Shown: positions 1 to 9,129, numbered from the stretch's first letter. The stretch is DNA of 64,000 bases from Microcoleus sp. AS-A8 (GCA_039962225.1 JAMPKV010000028.1:1-64000), one strand, 5' to 3'. Notes: generated from the letters alone by a model not told the origin. Translations and numbers: made by a program.

Positions 1-114
1 CAGGATTTGAGAAATTCTGTGCAAAAAATCTTGAGCCAATTAAGTACTCAAGTCATTAGTTCTTTGACAGGATGGCAATTTATTTTAGAGGCTTTATCTG
101 TAGCAGGTATTTAG
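1..114 (+). CDS. C-terminal end of an unidentified protein (cut by window start)
   Basis: An open frame runs from base 1 to a TAG at 112-114 and gives 37 residues ending LEALSVAGI. The 5' part lies outside the window. I recognise no domain. It could also be a chance open frame, since it is short, but it has no internal stop and its composition is protein-like. Confidence 0.35.
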   Translation, partial: QDLRNSVQKILSQLSTQVISSLTGWQFILEALSVAGI

Positions 115-487
115 GAAATTGGTATTAAGTAACTCACTCGCGCTCGTTATAACTTTACCTTTGAGCCTCCTTTTTTGGGTCATGGTTTGCAGCGTAGCGC
201 CGCGAACCAGTCTCCTTTTTCCACATCCCGTGAAAAAGTCAGCCTCACTTGGGAGTGGGAATATCGTCGCAGAGAGTGCGATCGCTCTTTTCGAGCTTGG
301 AGTTATTCTTCAGATAATCACGCGCCCAATCGCAACCCCGCGCCAGAAGAATATCTAAGGTAAAACCTAGATACCAGCACTTCTCGGTTATAAGGTAGAA
401 AAATGTTTAGGGCTTAATCAAGAATTAATTGCATTAGTAGTACAATACCTCGAAGGTAGAAGTCAAACAAAAATACTAATAGAGAAG
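115..487. other. Intergenic region upstream of futA
   Basis: No convincing gene is seen. A GC-rich palindromic patch lies near 186-207 (GCAGCGTAGCGCCGCGAACC) and a HIP1 octamer near 278. From 371 to 487 there is an open frame in phase with futA (containing [17 protein letters not shown]) that begins after a stop and has no start codon of its own. It may be the tail of a decayed gene. No clear Fur box was found by eye. Confidence 0.4.
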
Positions 488-1540
488 ATGAAAATTACTC
501 GACGTGTCTTGATGGCTGCCATCACCGCGCTACTTGTAGTGGCGGTGGGGCATTTGACTCAGCCAGCCCCCGGCGTTGCCCAGGAAAAAGTGATTAACCT
601 TTATTCCGCACGTCATTATGACACTGATAATGCACTATACGAAAGCTTTACCAGAAAGACAAGCATCAAGGTCAACTTAGTTGAGGCTAAAGCTGAAGAA
701 TTAATCGAACGGATTAAAAGCGAAGGTGCCAATAGCCCAGCCGATGTGATAGTTACTGTGGACGCTGGTAACCTATGGCGGGCAAAAGAATCTGGAATCT
801 TGCAACCTATTTCTTCGCGGGTGCTGGACACTGCAATTCCAGCAAACCTTAGAGACCCGGACAAGACCTGGTTTGGTCTATCGAGGCGGGCGCGAGTCAT
901 TGTATACAACAAAGACAGGGTGAATCCATCCCAACTGTCAACTTACGAAGATTTAGCCAATCCTAAATGGAAAGGTAAAATCCTCGTGCGCTCATCAAGT
1001 AACGTCTACAACCAGTCTCTCGTGGGGTGGTTACTCGCAGCACATGGCCCTGAAAAAACTGAGGAATGGGTACGCGGTCTTGTTGGCAACTTCGCCCGTC
1101 CCCCAGAAGGCAATGATACGGCTCAAATTAAGGCAGTTGCGGATGGTGTAGGGGACATTGCGATCGCTAACCATTACTACGTCGCCCGCCTTGCGAATTC
1201 CAAGAAGCCGGAAGAAAAAGCGATCGCACAAAAAGTTGGTGTGTTCTTCCCCAATCAGAGAGATCGGGGTACCCACGTTAACATCTGTGGCGCGGCTGTT
1301 GTGAAGACTTCCAAAAATAAACAGGCAGCACAACAGTTTATTGAGTACCTGGCAAGTCCAGAAGCTCAAGAAATCTTTGCCAAGAATAACTATGAATACC
1401 CCATCATTAAGAGTGTTACTCCGGCTGATGTTGTTAAGACATTTGGTCAATTAAAGGGCGATGAAAAAACTCTTGCTGCCGTGTTTGGCAAGAACAATCC
1501 GGACGCCCTTAAAATCATGGATCGTGCTGGATGGAAATAA
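488..1540 (+). CDS. futA: Periplasmic Fe(III)-binding protein of an ABC transporter (FutA/IdiA type)
   Basis: 350 residues, the usual length for FutA/IdiA. The protein captures ferric iron in the periplasm and delivers it to the FutB permease. The N-terminus carries TRR followed by a hydrophobic stretch and a cleavage-like region (PGVAQEK), so export is likely, possibly by Tat as reported for FutA2. The mature start [12 protein letters not shown] matches the family, including the conserved His/Tyr near the N-terminus. The tyrosine pair in NHYYV (about residues 228-232) corresponds to the iron ligands of FutA1/FutA2. GATAATGCAC-type spacing elements are not obvious, so iron regulation is inferred only. 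It converges with the futB run on the minus strand; the ATP-binding subunit (FutC) is not in this window. Confidence 0.93.
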   Translation: MKITRRVLMAAITALLVVAVGHLTQPAPGVAQEKVINLYSARHYDTDNALYESFTRKTSIKVNLVEAKAEELIERIKSEGANSPADVIVTVDAGNLWRAKESGILQPISSRVLDTAIPANLRDPDKTWFGLSRRARVIVYNKDRVNPSQLSTYEDLANPKWKGKILVRSSSNVYNQSLVGWLLAAHGPEKTEEWVRGLVGNFARPPEGNDTAQIKAVADGVGDIAIANHYYVARLANSKKPEEKAIAQKVGVFFPNQRDRGTHVNICGAAVVKTSKNKQAAQQFIEYLASPEAQEIFAKNNYEYPIIKSVTPADVVKTFGQLKGDEKTLAAVFGKNNPDALKIMDRAGWK

Positions 1541-1584
1541 AATAGAGATGCAGCACAAACCCCTCTAATCTTTTAGGTAAAACA

Positions 1585-1617
1585 GGCGTACCCTTTCAAC
1601 GGGTGCGCCATTTTATT
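1585..1617 (+). terminator. Intrinsic terminator after futA
   Basis: GGCGTACCC at 1585-1593 pairs with GGGTGCGCC at 1601-1609 (nine pairs, one G-U on the transcript), loop TTTCAAC, then ATTTTATT. It lies 45 bp after the futA stop. Confidence 0.8.
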
Positions 1618-1662
1618 GGCAGTCATTTACAACTTAATGAAACACAAATAAAGAGCAAACAG

Positions 1663-2178
1663 TTATTTTTTGATGCTTCCATCAGGCATGATTGCGCCAC
1701 TGAGGTTCGCACCCTCTAGCTTGGCACCCTCTAGCTTGGCAGTACTTAAGTCTGCTTCTTTCAGGTTGGCATTGTTCAAAACAGAACCCGTTAAGTCTGC
1801 TCCCTTTAAGTAAGCACTACTCAGATTGGCACCAGTGAGGTTGGCACTCTTGAGATTAGCTGTCGCTAATCCCGCAGCACTGAGGTTGGCACCACTGAGA
1901 TTGGCATCATTCAGCTTGGCGCTATCTAGGAAAGCTCCACTGAGATTGGCATTATTCAGCTTTACACCACTCAGATTAGCATCATTGAGCTTTGCCCCAC
2001 TCAGATCAGCGCCAGTCAAATCAGTACCCGTCAGATCAACGCTATTCAATTCGCAACCGGGGCATTTTTTAGTTTCTTTTAATTGCGCCTTCAATTTTTC
2101 CCCTTCGTTTTCCGACGCTTGACAACTGCAAAGGGTGAACAGCAACAGTAATGCAACAAGAATTCTTGATTTCATCAT
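1663..2178 (-). CDS. Pentapeptide-repeat lipoprotein
   Basis: 171 residues. An N-terminal hydrophobic segment ends in a lipobox-like LCSC (Cys about residue 19), so the protein is probably lipid-anchored. From about residue 45 to the end it is made of A(D/N)LXX pentapeptide repeats (ADLSG, ANLSG, AKLND and similar), which fold as a right-handed beta-helix. Its ATG follows the futB stop codon with no gap (TAA-ATG), so it is almost certainly co-transcribed and translationally coupled to futB. Known family context: RfrA of Synechocystis is a pentapeptide protein linked to manganese uptake. A role as an accessory of iron import is inference. Two adjacent ATG codons compete for the start. Confidence 0.85.
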   Translation of the reverse strand: MMKSRILVALLLLFTLCSCQASENEGEKLKAQLKETKKCPGCELNSVDLTGTDLTGADLSGAKLNDANLSGVKLNNANLSGAFLDSAKLNDANLSGANLSAAGLATANLKSANLTGANLSSAYLKGADLTGSVLNNANLKEADLSTAKLEGAKLEGANLSGAIMPDGSIKK

Positions 2179-3885
2179 TTAGCTATTAATTCGATTTCTC
2201 CCAGACCCAGCAATCCTCAAACTCAAGAGAATGACGGGTATAATCCCCACCGCGACGATCGCTAGTGCTGGCCCTGCTGCCTCCGCTAACCGCTCGTCGG
2301 AAGCCAGATTGTATACTCGAACGGCTAGGGTGTCAAAATTAAAAGGTCTAACGATCAGTGTGGCTGGCAGTTCCTTCATCACATCCACAAAGACCATCAT
2401 TCCTGCCGTCAGCAAACCGCCCCACATAAGGGGGATATGTACTTTAACCAGAGTACTCGTTGAGTTGTATCCGAGCGATCGCGCCGCATCATCTAAACTC
2501 GGCTTGATTTTGCCCAGGCTTGCCTCAACGGTGCTGAAGGAAACGGCAAGGAAACGCACTAAATAAGCAAATACCAGCGCGGTAATGGTGCCACTCAAGA
2601 GCAAACCCGTTGAGATGCCAAAGCTGCTTCGCATCCAAGCATCGATCGCATTATCGAGCCTACCAATAGGGATGAGGATACCCACGGCAATCACCGAACC
2701 GGGCACAGCGTAACCCATTGAAGCAACGCGTGCTGAGAGACGCATCGCCGCATTTGATCGCAGACGTAACCCATAGGCCATTACAATTGCAATCGCGACT
2801 CCCAAAGTGGCAGTGAGTGCAGCCAGGATGAAACTATTACGAGCAAAGCCCCAAAAGCGATCATCTAAGGTAATTTCGGCATTTTTAATCGTCATATCCA
2901 ACAGAATGACGGCTGGAAGCAGAAAACCCAGAGCGAGGGGGACAAAACAAGCCAATCCAGCACCGATAGCCCGTATTCCCCGGAGTTGATAACTCGGCAG
3001 TCGGCGGTGTGCGGCGGCACTCTGATAATATCGCGCTCGACGACGCGACCAACGCTCCAGCAAAATCAACCAGAGGATGAATAACAACAGAAAAGCTGCC
3101 AGTTGAGTTGCCGCCACTCGCTCACCCAATCCAAACCAAGTCCGATAGATGCCGGTCGTAAAGGTATCAACACCAAAATACTGCACGGTGCCGAAGTCGT
3201 TCAGGGTTTCCATCAGAGCGAGTGCTAAACCAGCAACGATGGAAGGTCGTGCCAAAGGTAAGGCAACGGTAGCGAAACTGCGCCAAGGGCCACAACCCAG
3301 CGTCCGGCTGGCCTCTAGGGTACACACGGATTGCTCTAAAAAGGCAACTCGCGCCAGCAGATAAACGTAGGGATACAGGACTAATGTCAGCATGACAATT
3401 GCTCCCCAAAGCGATCGCACATTGGGAAACCAATAGTCCCCATACCCCCAACCAAACAGATTACGCAGTGCTGTTTGTACAGGTCCCGAAAATTCCAAAA
3501 AGTCAGTATAGGTGTAAGCCAGCACATAAGCCGGTGCAGCCAGAGGAAGCAATAGTGCCCATTCAAATAGACGACTACCCAGAAAGCGGCACATCGTTAC
3601 CAGCCATGCCGTCCCCACCCCAATCACTAAAACACCCCAGCCGACCCCCATCATCAACCAAAACGAGTTGGTGATGTAACGCCACAAGACTGTTTCGGCT
3701 AGATGCTTCCAAACCTCGCCAGAGTCCGTGAAGATGTTGCCCAAGACAAATAGGACTGGCGTCGAGATGAGAAAAGCGATCGCGATAACCAGAACCGTCC
3801 AGCCACTGAAACGCACACGGGGAAATACTGGCTTGCGGCTGACGCTTCCAGAGGGGGTAGGTGCATATCGAATCGGTTTTTCCAT
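2179..3885 (-). CDS. futB: Fe(III) ABC transporter permease, fused two-domain type
   Basis: 568 residues, with two tandem binding-protein-dependent permease domains and roughly twelve hydrophobic helices, as in FutB/SfuB/HitB. The first EAA loop is near EASRTLGCGPWRSFATVALPL and the second near DAARSLGYNSTSTLVKVHIP. It moves ferric iron across the plasma membrane, with FutA as binding partner. It sits 18 bp after the TonB-like gene and abuts the lipoprotein gene, in a single minus-strand run. futA is transcribed convergently, so the two parts of the transporter are not co-transcribed here. Confidence 0.9.
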   Translation of the reverse strand: MEKPIRYAPTPSGSVSRKPVFPRVRFSGWTVLVIAIAFLISTPVLFVLGNIFTDSGEVWKHLAETVLWRYITNSFWLMMGVGWGVLVIGVGTAWLVTMCRFLGSRLFEWALLLPLAAPAYVLAYTYTDFLEFSGPVQTALRNLFGWGYGDYWFPNVRSLWGAIVMLTLVLYPYVYLLARVAFLEQSVCTLEASRTLGCGPWRSFATVALPLARPSIVAGLALALMETLNDFGTVQYFGVDTFTTGIYRTWFGLGERVAATQLAAFLLLFILWLILLERWSRRRARYYQSAAAHRRLPSYQLRGIRAIGAGLACFVPLALGFLLPAVILLDMTIKNAEITLDDRFWGFARNSFILAALTATLGVAIAIVMAYGLRLRSNAAMRLSARVASMGYAVPGSVIAVGILIPIGRLDNAIDAWMRSSFGISTGLLLSGTITALVFAYLVRFLAVSFSTVEASLGKIKPSLDDAARSLGYNSTSTLVKVHIPLMWGGLLTAGMMVFVDVMKELPATLIVRPFNFDTLAVRVYNLASDERLAEAAGPALAIVAVGIIPVILLSLRIAGSGRNRINS

Positions 3886-3903
3886 GGAATTGATTTCAGT
3901 TGC

Positions 3904-4812
3904 CTAGAGCGCCGCCGCCTGATTGAGTTGTTCGCGGGTCAGTGGCTCTTGAGACATTTTGTACACTGTACCTCGGTTTGTGGAAAGTACGTTGAGATAA
4001 TACTTGATCTCACCTGCCTTAGACACCTCATATACTCTTCTTCCCGTGTCATCTTCGAGATCTAACGCCTTCACTTGATACCCTTTAGCTTCTAGCTTCT
4101 GTTCGAGATTGCTCGATACATCACGCCACTGCGTTTCTGGTGTTTGCCAACACCCTAGTAAACCATTACAACCCGCTTGAGCTCCCTCAATCTGGGGAAA
4201 CTCTGCCAAGGGGTCATCTGGCGTGGGACTTGGTGTCGGACTTGGTGTTGGTGTTGGCGTGGGACTTGGTGTTGGTGTTGGCGTTGGCGTGGGACTTGGC
4301 GTGGGACTTGGTGTTGGTGCCGGGGTTGGCGTGGGTGTGGGACTTGGTGTGGGACTTGGTGTTGGTGTTGGCGTGGGACTTGGTGTTGGTGTTGGCGTGG
4401 GACTTGGTGTTGGTGTTGGCGTGGGACTTGGTGTTGGTGTTGGTGCCGGGGTTGGCGTGTTTTGCGCCACAGTAGGAGACGGCTGAGGTTGCTGAAGTCG
4501 TGGAGAGGGTTTAATAATCAGTGATGTGCTCGGCTGTACTCTAGGTGAGGGTATGACAGGTAGGAGCGTGCTCGGTTGCACTACAGGGGAGGGTGTGGGT
4601 CGTTGAACCGTTGGGGAGGGTTGGGGAGAAGGCGGAGGAGGCAACTGCGTAACTTTAACGGATTTTTTCTCAGAAGGCGGCTCAGCCTGTTGTTGAGAAG
4701 GGATTGGTATACTCAGCAGTAGGGCGTGGAATCCGAGTGAGATTAACCACATCGGTCGAATCAGAATCTGTACAGGAGCAGGCCAGTTTTTGAGAAAATG
4801 AGGATGAGCCAT
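3904..4812 (-). CDS. TonB-like proline-rich energy-transducing protein
   Basis: 302 residues. One hydrophobic segment near residues 22-36 ([17 protein letters not shown]) is followed by a basic/proline region ([12 protein letters not shown]), as in the N-terminus of TonB. Residues about 55-200 are low-complexity Thr-Pro-Ser repeats that would span the periplasm as a stiff rod. The C-terminal ~90 residues form a compact domain (starting near [13 protein letters not shown]) that I do not match to a canonical TonB C-terminal domain. Position directly before futB supports a role in TonB-dependent iron or siderophore uptake. ExbB/ExbD and an outer-membrane receptor are not in the window. The repeat tract may vary in length between strains. 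Confidence 0.65.
   Translation of the reverse strand: MAHPHFLKNWPAPVQILIRPMWLISLGFHALLLSIPIPSQQQAEPPSEKKSVKVTQLPPPPSPQPSPTVQRPTPSPVVQPSTLLPVIPSPRVQPSTSLIIKPSPRLQQPQPSPTVAQNTPTPAPTPTPSPTPTPTPSPTPTPTPSPTPTPTPSPTPSPTPTPTPAPTPSPTPSPTPTPTPTPSPTPTPTPSPTPSPTPDDPLAEFPQIEGAQAGCNGLLGCWQTPETQWRDVSSNLEQKLEAKGYQVKALDLEDDTGRRVYEVSKAGEIKYYLNVLSTNRGTVYKMSQEPLTREQLNQAAAL
4215..4465 (-). repeat. Low-complexity tandem repeat encoding (TPSP)n
   Basis: Units related to GGTGTTGGTGTTGGCGTGGGACTT repeat about ten times with small variation (some units carry GCCGGGGTTGGC). The tract lies inside the TonB-like gene and encodes its Thr-Pro-Ser rod. The opposite strand stays open in all frames, producing Gly-Val and Trp-Cys shadow reading frames. 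Confidence 0.9.
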
Positions 4813-4835
4813 GGTGTTAAAAATGTGCAGATGTC

Positions 4836-5010
4836 CCCCTCAGAGCCATTAGATAGCTCTTAGACTCAGCGGCTTTTTTGAAGACCTACAACCACGAGTT
4901 CCGCTAGCTGCAACAGACCATCCGGTCAGCCGGCGTTTTGCTTAGCTACAAGCTAATTTTGGTCACGGCAATTTCACCAGACGTTCCTGCCTGAACCTGG
5001 GTAATTAACC
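4836..5010 (-). promoter_or_regulatory. Structured 5' leader of the TonB-like/futB run, possible riboswitch
   Basis: Read on the minus strand, the 200 bases before the TonB-like ATG are rich in stems: TTAGCT-TG-TAGCTAA (about 4943-4957), CCGG-CTGA-CCGG (about 4922-4933) and AGAGC...GGCTCT (about 4842-4860) close to the start codon. A segment reading GGAACGTCTGGTGAAAT-TGCC (4966-4987) resembles the GGGAA-N-GGTGAAA-CC core of cobalamin riboswitches, but the hallmark CCCGCAACTGT box is missing. I call it a structured leader and only weakly suggest a riboswitch-like element. Confidence 0.3.
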
Positions 5011-5178
5011 TCTATACGTCTATACGGGAATATATCTTGCAAGTCTTTATCAAGAAGCTACCGCATTTATTGAAAATTCGCAAGCTGATTGTATAGGCTA
5101 CGAAGTAAAGCCAAAGACTCTAGTGACCCGTTTTAAAGTATCAGCTGCCATCTATTTCATCCGTAAGGAGAAAAAATT

Positions 5179-5580
5179 CTGTTTCGTCTTTGGCGCTCAC
5201 GCTCTGTACTCATTCCCATGATGGGATGCCTTGTCTTGCTAATTGCGATTAGCTTCAAAGTGGGCGTTCTCGCTCAATCCTCTTCGAGTTCACCTCAACC
5301 TCCAACCTTAACTACGGCTCAAACGCCAGATTTGGGACAGCACTTTAAACAATTAGGACTAGAAGGATCGATTTTAATTTACGACTCCAAGCAAAACCGA
5401 ACCTACGAACACAATCCTCAGCGTAATGCAACGGCGATGAAAGATATTGATCGCTTCTGGTTGCAGGGGCCGCTGAAAATTACGCCCAAGGAGCAGATTG
5501 AGTTTTTGCAACGGTTGTATCGAAATGATTTGCCCTTCTCGCAACGAACAATGAATCTGGTGCCAGTTGAAAAAGGTTAA
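5179..5580 (+). pseudogene. Class D (OXA-type) beta-lactamase remnant
   Basis: The ATG at 5218 gives 120 residues, but a good Shine-Dalgarno (AAGGAG, 5165-5170) points to a CTG at 5179 in the same frame, as if an original ATG had mutated. The frame from there encodes a signal-like peptide (LFRLWRSRSVLIPMMGCLVL, ending near VLAQ). Residues from QHFKQLGLEGSILIYD to QRNATA match the start of the class D fold, and DRFWLQGPLKITPKEQIEFL to MNLV matches a later part. The segment between them, which should hold the S-x-x-K nucleophile and S-x-V motif, is absent, and the protein stops before the KTG motif. It is therefore internally deleted and non-catalytic. Confidence 0.75.
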
Positions 5581-5602
5581 AAAGCTTACGGTACAAACTT
5601 TC

Positions 5603-5625
5603 TTGCCTTCTGCCTTCTGCCTTCT
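5603..5625. repeat. Short CTTCTGC heptamer tract
   Basis: About three units of CCTTCTG lie between the beta-lactamase remnant and the glycosyltransferase stop. Same family as the long tract at 13.84-14.01 kb. Confidence 0.7.
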
Positions 5626-5634
5626 TAAACTAGT

Positions 5635-7311
5635 TCAGCGCACCTGTCGCAATACATCAAACTTGAGCAGATACACCAAGGTTCGGGATAGATAGACCAC
5701 AGCCCCCAGTTCCGAGCCAGCGAAGCGCTGTAGAATGTCAGCTACTTTTAGAGAGCCTTCTTTCGCGATCGCTTCTAGTACCTGATCGATGATCGCAGTT
5801 GGCGAGCGCTTGTCTGCCCCAAAGTTCGTCATCCAAGTGGTGCGGAGTGCCTGCAATTTTTCCGGTGCTGCCATCGCACCGAGACTGAGAACCATATCCT
5901 GACTCAAACTCTGGGTAGGATAGTGAGCTAACAGATGAAAGGGGTCGTTACACAAAGGATGGGGCGGTTTTCCCGGAGCCACAGGCGCTGATACGGTTGC
6001 TTTTGTCCGTATCTCAGCTAATTCTTCCCACAGGGCTTCATACGCCCCAATCACGACTGACCAATCATAGATTTCACGCGCACGAACTCGACCATTTTCG
6101 CCCAAACGTTGCCGGACTTCTGGCTGAGTCAATAAAACGGTTAACGCCTCGGTACAGGCATCAACGTCCACCGCCGTCATCAGACTGATATGACCGACAT
6201 AGGTGCTGTAGTTTAGATTGTCATCGTGGTAATTTGCCGCAAAATCCAAACCGCATCCGGGAGGCGGCATCAGGGTAGGAACCCGAAAACCATCCAATTC
6301 GTGGCGTACCGTATCCTTATAACCGTCCCAATCTGCTACAACAACCGGTAAACCCGCCGCCATTGCCTCAACTGGAGTTAGCCCAAAGGTTTCCTGGATA
6401 TTGTCTGCCAGGGAGATAAAGACATCTGCGACAGACCAAATATTTTGGCGAATCTCTGGTTGGCGTCCATCCACAAACAGATGGTTAACGGTAGGGCTAA
6501 AAACAGAGGCCGTGTTTTTAAAGGCCACTTCTTGTTGTTCGTCTTCAAACCAACCCGCCTGGATTAGATGCACCTTGGCATTCGTGGCTTGAGCAGCCCG
6601 TTCCATCGCCAGATACATGGGGACGGGATGAGCTTTGGCATTGAAGATCAACCGACCGACAAACAAGACCACCAGGTCATCCGGGCCAATTCCCAGTTTT
6701 TGGCGCAACTGACTTCGAGTTTCTTGGGCGACCTGACCTTGAGGAAACGCCTCACAATCAACTCCGAGGGGAATCACCGGCAGCCTGAACTGAACGGCAG
6801 GCTTAGCACCCAGGCGCACAGCAAGATACTCTGACCAAGTTCCTAGGAGCCGTTCAACCATGGTTTTGACAGCCCTAGAGGTGCAGATGACAGCATCCCA
6901 AGGCTGGATAGGGGCGATAAGCAGGTTCCCAATACCCTCCATTGCCCCTTTACTCGCCAGGGTATGGGTGACGCCGCAGAGGCTGTATGCCTGTTGGTTG
7001 GCAAACCGCCGTTGCCAAGCCAGTTCGTTAATCAGGGGGTCGGGTCTGTAGAGAGTACCCGCTTCTGCCAGAGCTAAGGGATTACCTGCGGGAAGCCAGC
7101 GAATTTGGCGAGAGTTCGATAGCCAAGGGCGAACCTGTTGAGAAAATGCTTCAAATCCTGCCTTGTCCTTGGTCGAACAATACAGAGATTCTGCCTTGCC
7201 ATGACGCGCTAACGCTTTGAGGAATCCCTCACCTGCGGCTTGACGACCCATTAAGCGCTGACCTTGAGTCTCGAATCCGTCTGGCTGATAAAGAATCGCG
7301 GCTGTTTTCAT
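5635..7311 (-). CDS. Family-4 glycosyltransferase with C-terminal helical extension
   Basis: 558 residues. GT-B fold glycosyltransferase group 1: FVGRLIFNAKAHPVPMYLAM begins the nucleotide-sugar domain, and the E-x7-E motif is visible as ETFGLTPVE in the sequence NIQETFGLTPVEAMAAG. About 120 residues follow the usual end of the fold, with a helical LKVADILQRF-like segment that resembles a small winged-helix or helical bundle. Donor and acceptor are unknown; cell-surface polysaccharide or glycolipid synthesis is likely. Its ATG overlaps the upstream glycosyltransferase stop by four bases (7308-7311), so the two are translationally coupled. Confidence 0.85.
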   Translation of the reverse strand: MKTAAILYQPDGFETQGQRLMGRQAAGEGFLKALARHGKAESLYCSTKDKAGFEAFSQQVRPWLSNSRQIRWLPAGNPLALAEAGTLYRPDPLINELAWQRRFANQQAYSLCGVTHTLASKGAMEGIGNLLIAPIQPWDAVICTSRAVKTMVERLLGTWSEYLAVRLGAKPAVQFRLPVIPLGVDCEAFPQGQVAQETRSQLRQKLGIGPDDLVVLFVGRLIFNAKAHPVPMYLAMERAAQATNAKVHLIQAGWFEDEQQEVAFKNTASVFSPTVNHLFVDGRQPEIRQNIWSVADVFISLADNIQETFGLTPVEAMAAGLPVVVADWDGYKDTVRHELDGFRVPTLMPPPGCGLDFAANYHDDNLNYSTYVGHISLMTAVDVDACTEALTVLLTQPEVRQRLGENGRVRAREIYDWSVVIGAYEALWEELAEIRTKATVSAPVAPGKPPHPLCNDPFHLLAHYPTQSLSQDMVLSLGAMAAPEKLQALRTTWMTNFGADKRSPTAIIDQVLEAIAKEGSLKVADILQRFAGSELGAVVYLSRTLVYLLKFDVLRQVR

Positions 7312-8522
7312 TGTTCAGTAATTTCCTGTATCCACTGCAAGTGTTGTGGTAATAATTGAGCCAAATCGTAACGCTCTAAAATGGTTTCCCTCGCTTGATG
7401 GCGAATGGATACCATCTGCGTCGGATTGTCAAGAGCATATTCGATGCGATCGCAAATGGCTTGGGTATCGAAAAAATCGACCAACAGACCATTGACACCG
7501 TCCTGAATCATCTCAGTTACGGGCGCTGTATGAGAAGCCACCACCAAACAACCGGTGGATAGTGCTTCTAGCATTGACCAGGACAAAACGAACGGGCGGG
7601 TAAGGTAAAGATGGACGGAACTTGCTTGGAGAACTTGCAAGTATTCCGGGTAAGGGAGCAAACCGGTAAAGTGGACTCGGTTGAGGTCGAGGGGCACTTT
7701 TTCCAGCATTACATCCTTGTAGGTTTTGCCGTCGGGCAGCGTCCTGCCATAAGCTACGCGGTTTTCTCCGACAATCACAACATGACACTGAGGGCGTCGC
7801 TTTTGCAGCAATGCTACAGTCTCAATTAATTGCGGAAAGCCTCGATAGGGTTCCATTCCCCGCGCCACATAGGTCACGATTTCAGGAACTTCTCGCAAGT
7901 CTAGATTGATGCGGGGTAGGAATAACTTCGCGCCTGGTTGGGGCTGGAAGAATTGAGTATCCACGCCATCATGGTGAACCTTAATTTTGTTGTGATATTC
8001 CGGTGGGAATTGCTGTTGTTGCCAATAGGTGGGAGCCAGTCCGCGATCGCAACTATAGAGATCGATTAATATGGGTGCATTCTTGATGCGAATACGAGCT
8101 TCATCGTCAGCCGTCAGGGGTTCACTGGGGTCAAAGTCGGCATCTGAACCGTGAGCATGATAAAACCATTCAAAGTAGCAAAGAAGCTTAGCTTTGGGAA
8201 AGATATCTTTTATAAATAAACTTGGCCCCCAACCGGAATGAGCATAAACCACATCTGGGATAAAGCTTTGAGCCTTGAGTTGGTCAGCGAGACGATAAAC
8301 GGCTTGACCCTGAAGCACCGCATTTTCCAAAGTTCGCACATAGTGATGAGTTTGGGGGTGAGCTTCGCGCGAGGGGGTATAGATAGCTTTATAGACTCCG
8401 GGGAGCGTTCCTTCCTTGCGAGTCGTGCCGAAGACAACTTTATGTTTGGAGTCTTGAGCTAAGGCGACAGCGAGGTGCCGAAACTGGGCTGGAAAGTTGG
8501 AGTGTAAAAATAAAATACGCAT
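7308..8522 (-). CDS. Family-4 glycosyltransferase
   Basis: 404 residues starting MRILFLHSNFPAQFRHLA, typical of cyanobacterial group 1 glycosyltransferases. The N-terminal domain contains FEWFYHAHGSDADFDP. The C-terminal domain starts near YVARGMEPYRGFPQLIETVA and contains LSWSMLEALSTGCLVVAS at the place of the E-x7-E motif, here with the first Glu replaced (PFVLSWSMLEA). First gene of a two-gene minus-strand unit with the 558-residue glycosyltransferase. The pair probably acts in succession on one surface glycan; the substrate cannot be read from sequence. Confidence 0.85.
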   Translation of the reverse strand: MRILFLHSNFPAQFRHLAVALAQDSKHKVVFGTTRKEGTLPGVYKAIYTPSREAHPQTHHYVRTLENAVLQGQAVYRLADQLKAQSFIPDVVYAHSGWGPSLFIKDIFPKAKLLCYFEWFYHAHGSDADFDPSEPLTADDEARIRIKNAPILIDLYSCDRGLAPTYWQQQQFPPEYHNKIKVHHDGVDTQFFQPQPGAKLFLPRINLDLREVPEIVTYVARGMEPYRGFPQLIETVALLQKRRPQCHVVIVGENRVAYGRTLPDGKTYKDVMLEKVPLDLNRVHFTGLLPYPEYLQVLQASSVHLYLTRPFVLSWSMLEALSTGCLVVASHTAPVTEMIQDGVNGLLVDFFDTQAICDRIEYALDNPTQMVSIRHQARETILERYDLAQLLPQHLQWIQEITEQ

Positions 8523-8853
8523 AGAGCCAGCATTGTCTCAATGGAGTAGAAGAACCTTTAACGTCGGGACGGGGGTTGGGAGTTGGCTTGTGCAGCTATA
8601 GGAGTTATCAGCTTGGGGTTGGCGATTTATGCAAGTATTTTAATGAAGAAATGGCGATCTGCTGAAAGTTGCCGCACTGGGTTACGCCTCGCCTTGTTAA
8701 CGCGAGCGCTTTTGGGTTGTGGCAATAGTCTTTGCAACGAAGTTCCCCAAGGCTCTGTTGAAGTTGGGTTAAAGTATACCAAATAGCACAACCTATTTAG
8801 GGGCCGTTCTTCTAAGTTTCAGAAGCAACTGCTCATGACTATCAGGACATCAA
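8523..8853. other. Intergenic region with a diverged repeat
   Basis: No supported gene. An open frame at 8583-8786 looks spurious: no ribosome binding site and no recognisable domain. The segment 8711-8781 is a diverged copy of 9631-9705. Confidence 0.5.
8711..8781. repeat. Diverged ~75-bp repeat, first copy
   Basis: Partner of 9631-9705, direct orientation. Contains GCTCTGTTGAAGTTGG followed by a variant of TTACAGTCTACC. Confidence 0.65.
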
Positions 8854-9129
8854 ATGACTGTTAGCAAAAACCAATTCTATATCTTAAGAGAAGATTATTT
8901 AGAGGGAGAGCAAGTCAGCCCGATCAAGCATGAGTATAGACGTGGACAAGTTTATGCAAGGGTTGGGGCAAAGAAGCCTCATATTATTATTATTGCGAGT
9001 AACTTAATAAAGCTATTATGTAATCACCTCAATAATAGCCCTTGCCTTGTTCTCAGTTCGGATATTAAAGCCAGGATTGGGGAAGCGGATTGCTATCGAG
9101 CAGATTATTTGGCTTTGGGCAATTCATGA
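8854..9129 (+). pseudogene. Truncated Uma2-family (DUF820) endonuclease gene
   Basis: 91 residues against about 180-200 for the family. The N-terminal half is well preserved (EDYLEGEQVSPIKHEYRRGQVYA, then LSSDIKARIGEADCY). After Asp-Cys-Tyr the usual YYPDV...VEV core with the catalytic acidic and lysine residues is missing and the frame runs into unrelated sequence and stops. The PD-(D/E)XK catalytic half is therefore lost. Confidence 0.75.

Noticed and set aside
119-363. Two short overlapping frames before futA
   Set aside because: No ribosome binding site, no recognised domain, and the frames overlap each other in different phases.
4140-4524. Plus-strand frames rich in Gly-Val or Trp-Cys opposite the TonB-like gene
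   Set aside because: They come only from the repeat DNA of the TPSP tract; no ribosome binding site and no domain.
4813-5040. TPP, fluoride or c-di-GMP riboswitch in the TonB-like leader
   Set aside because: None of their conserved boxes could be aligned; only a partial cobalamin-like core is seen.
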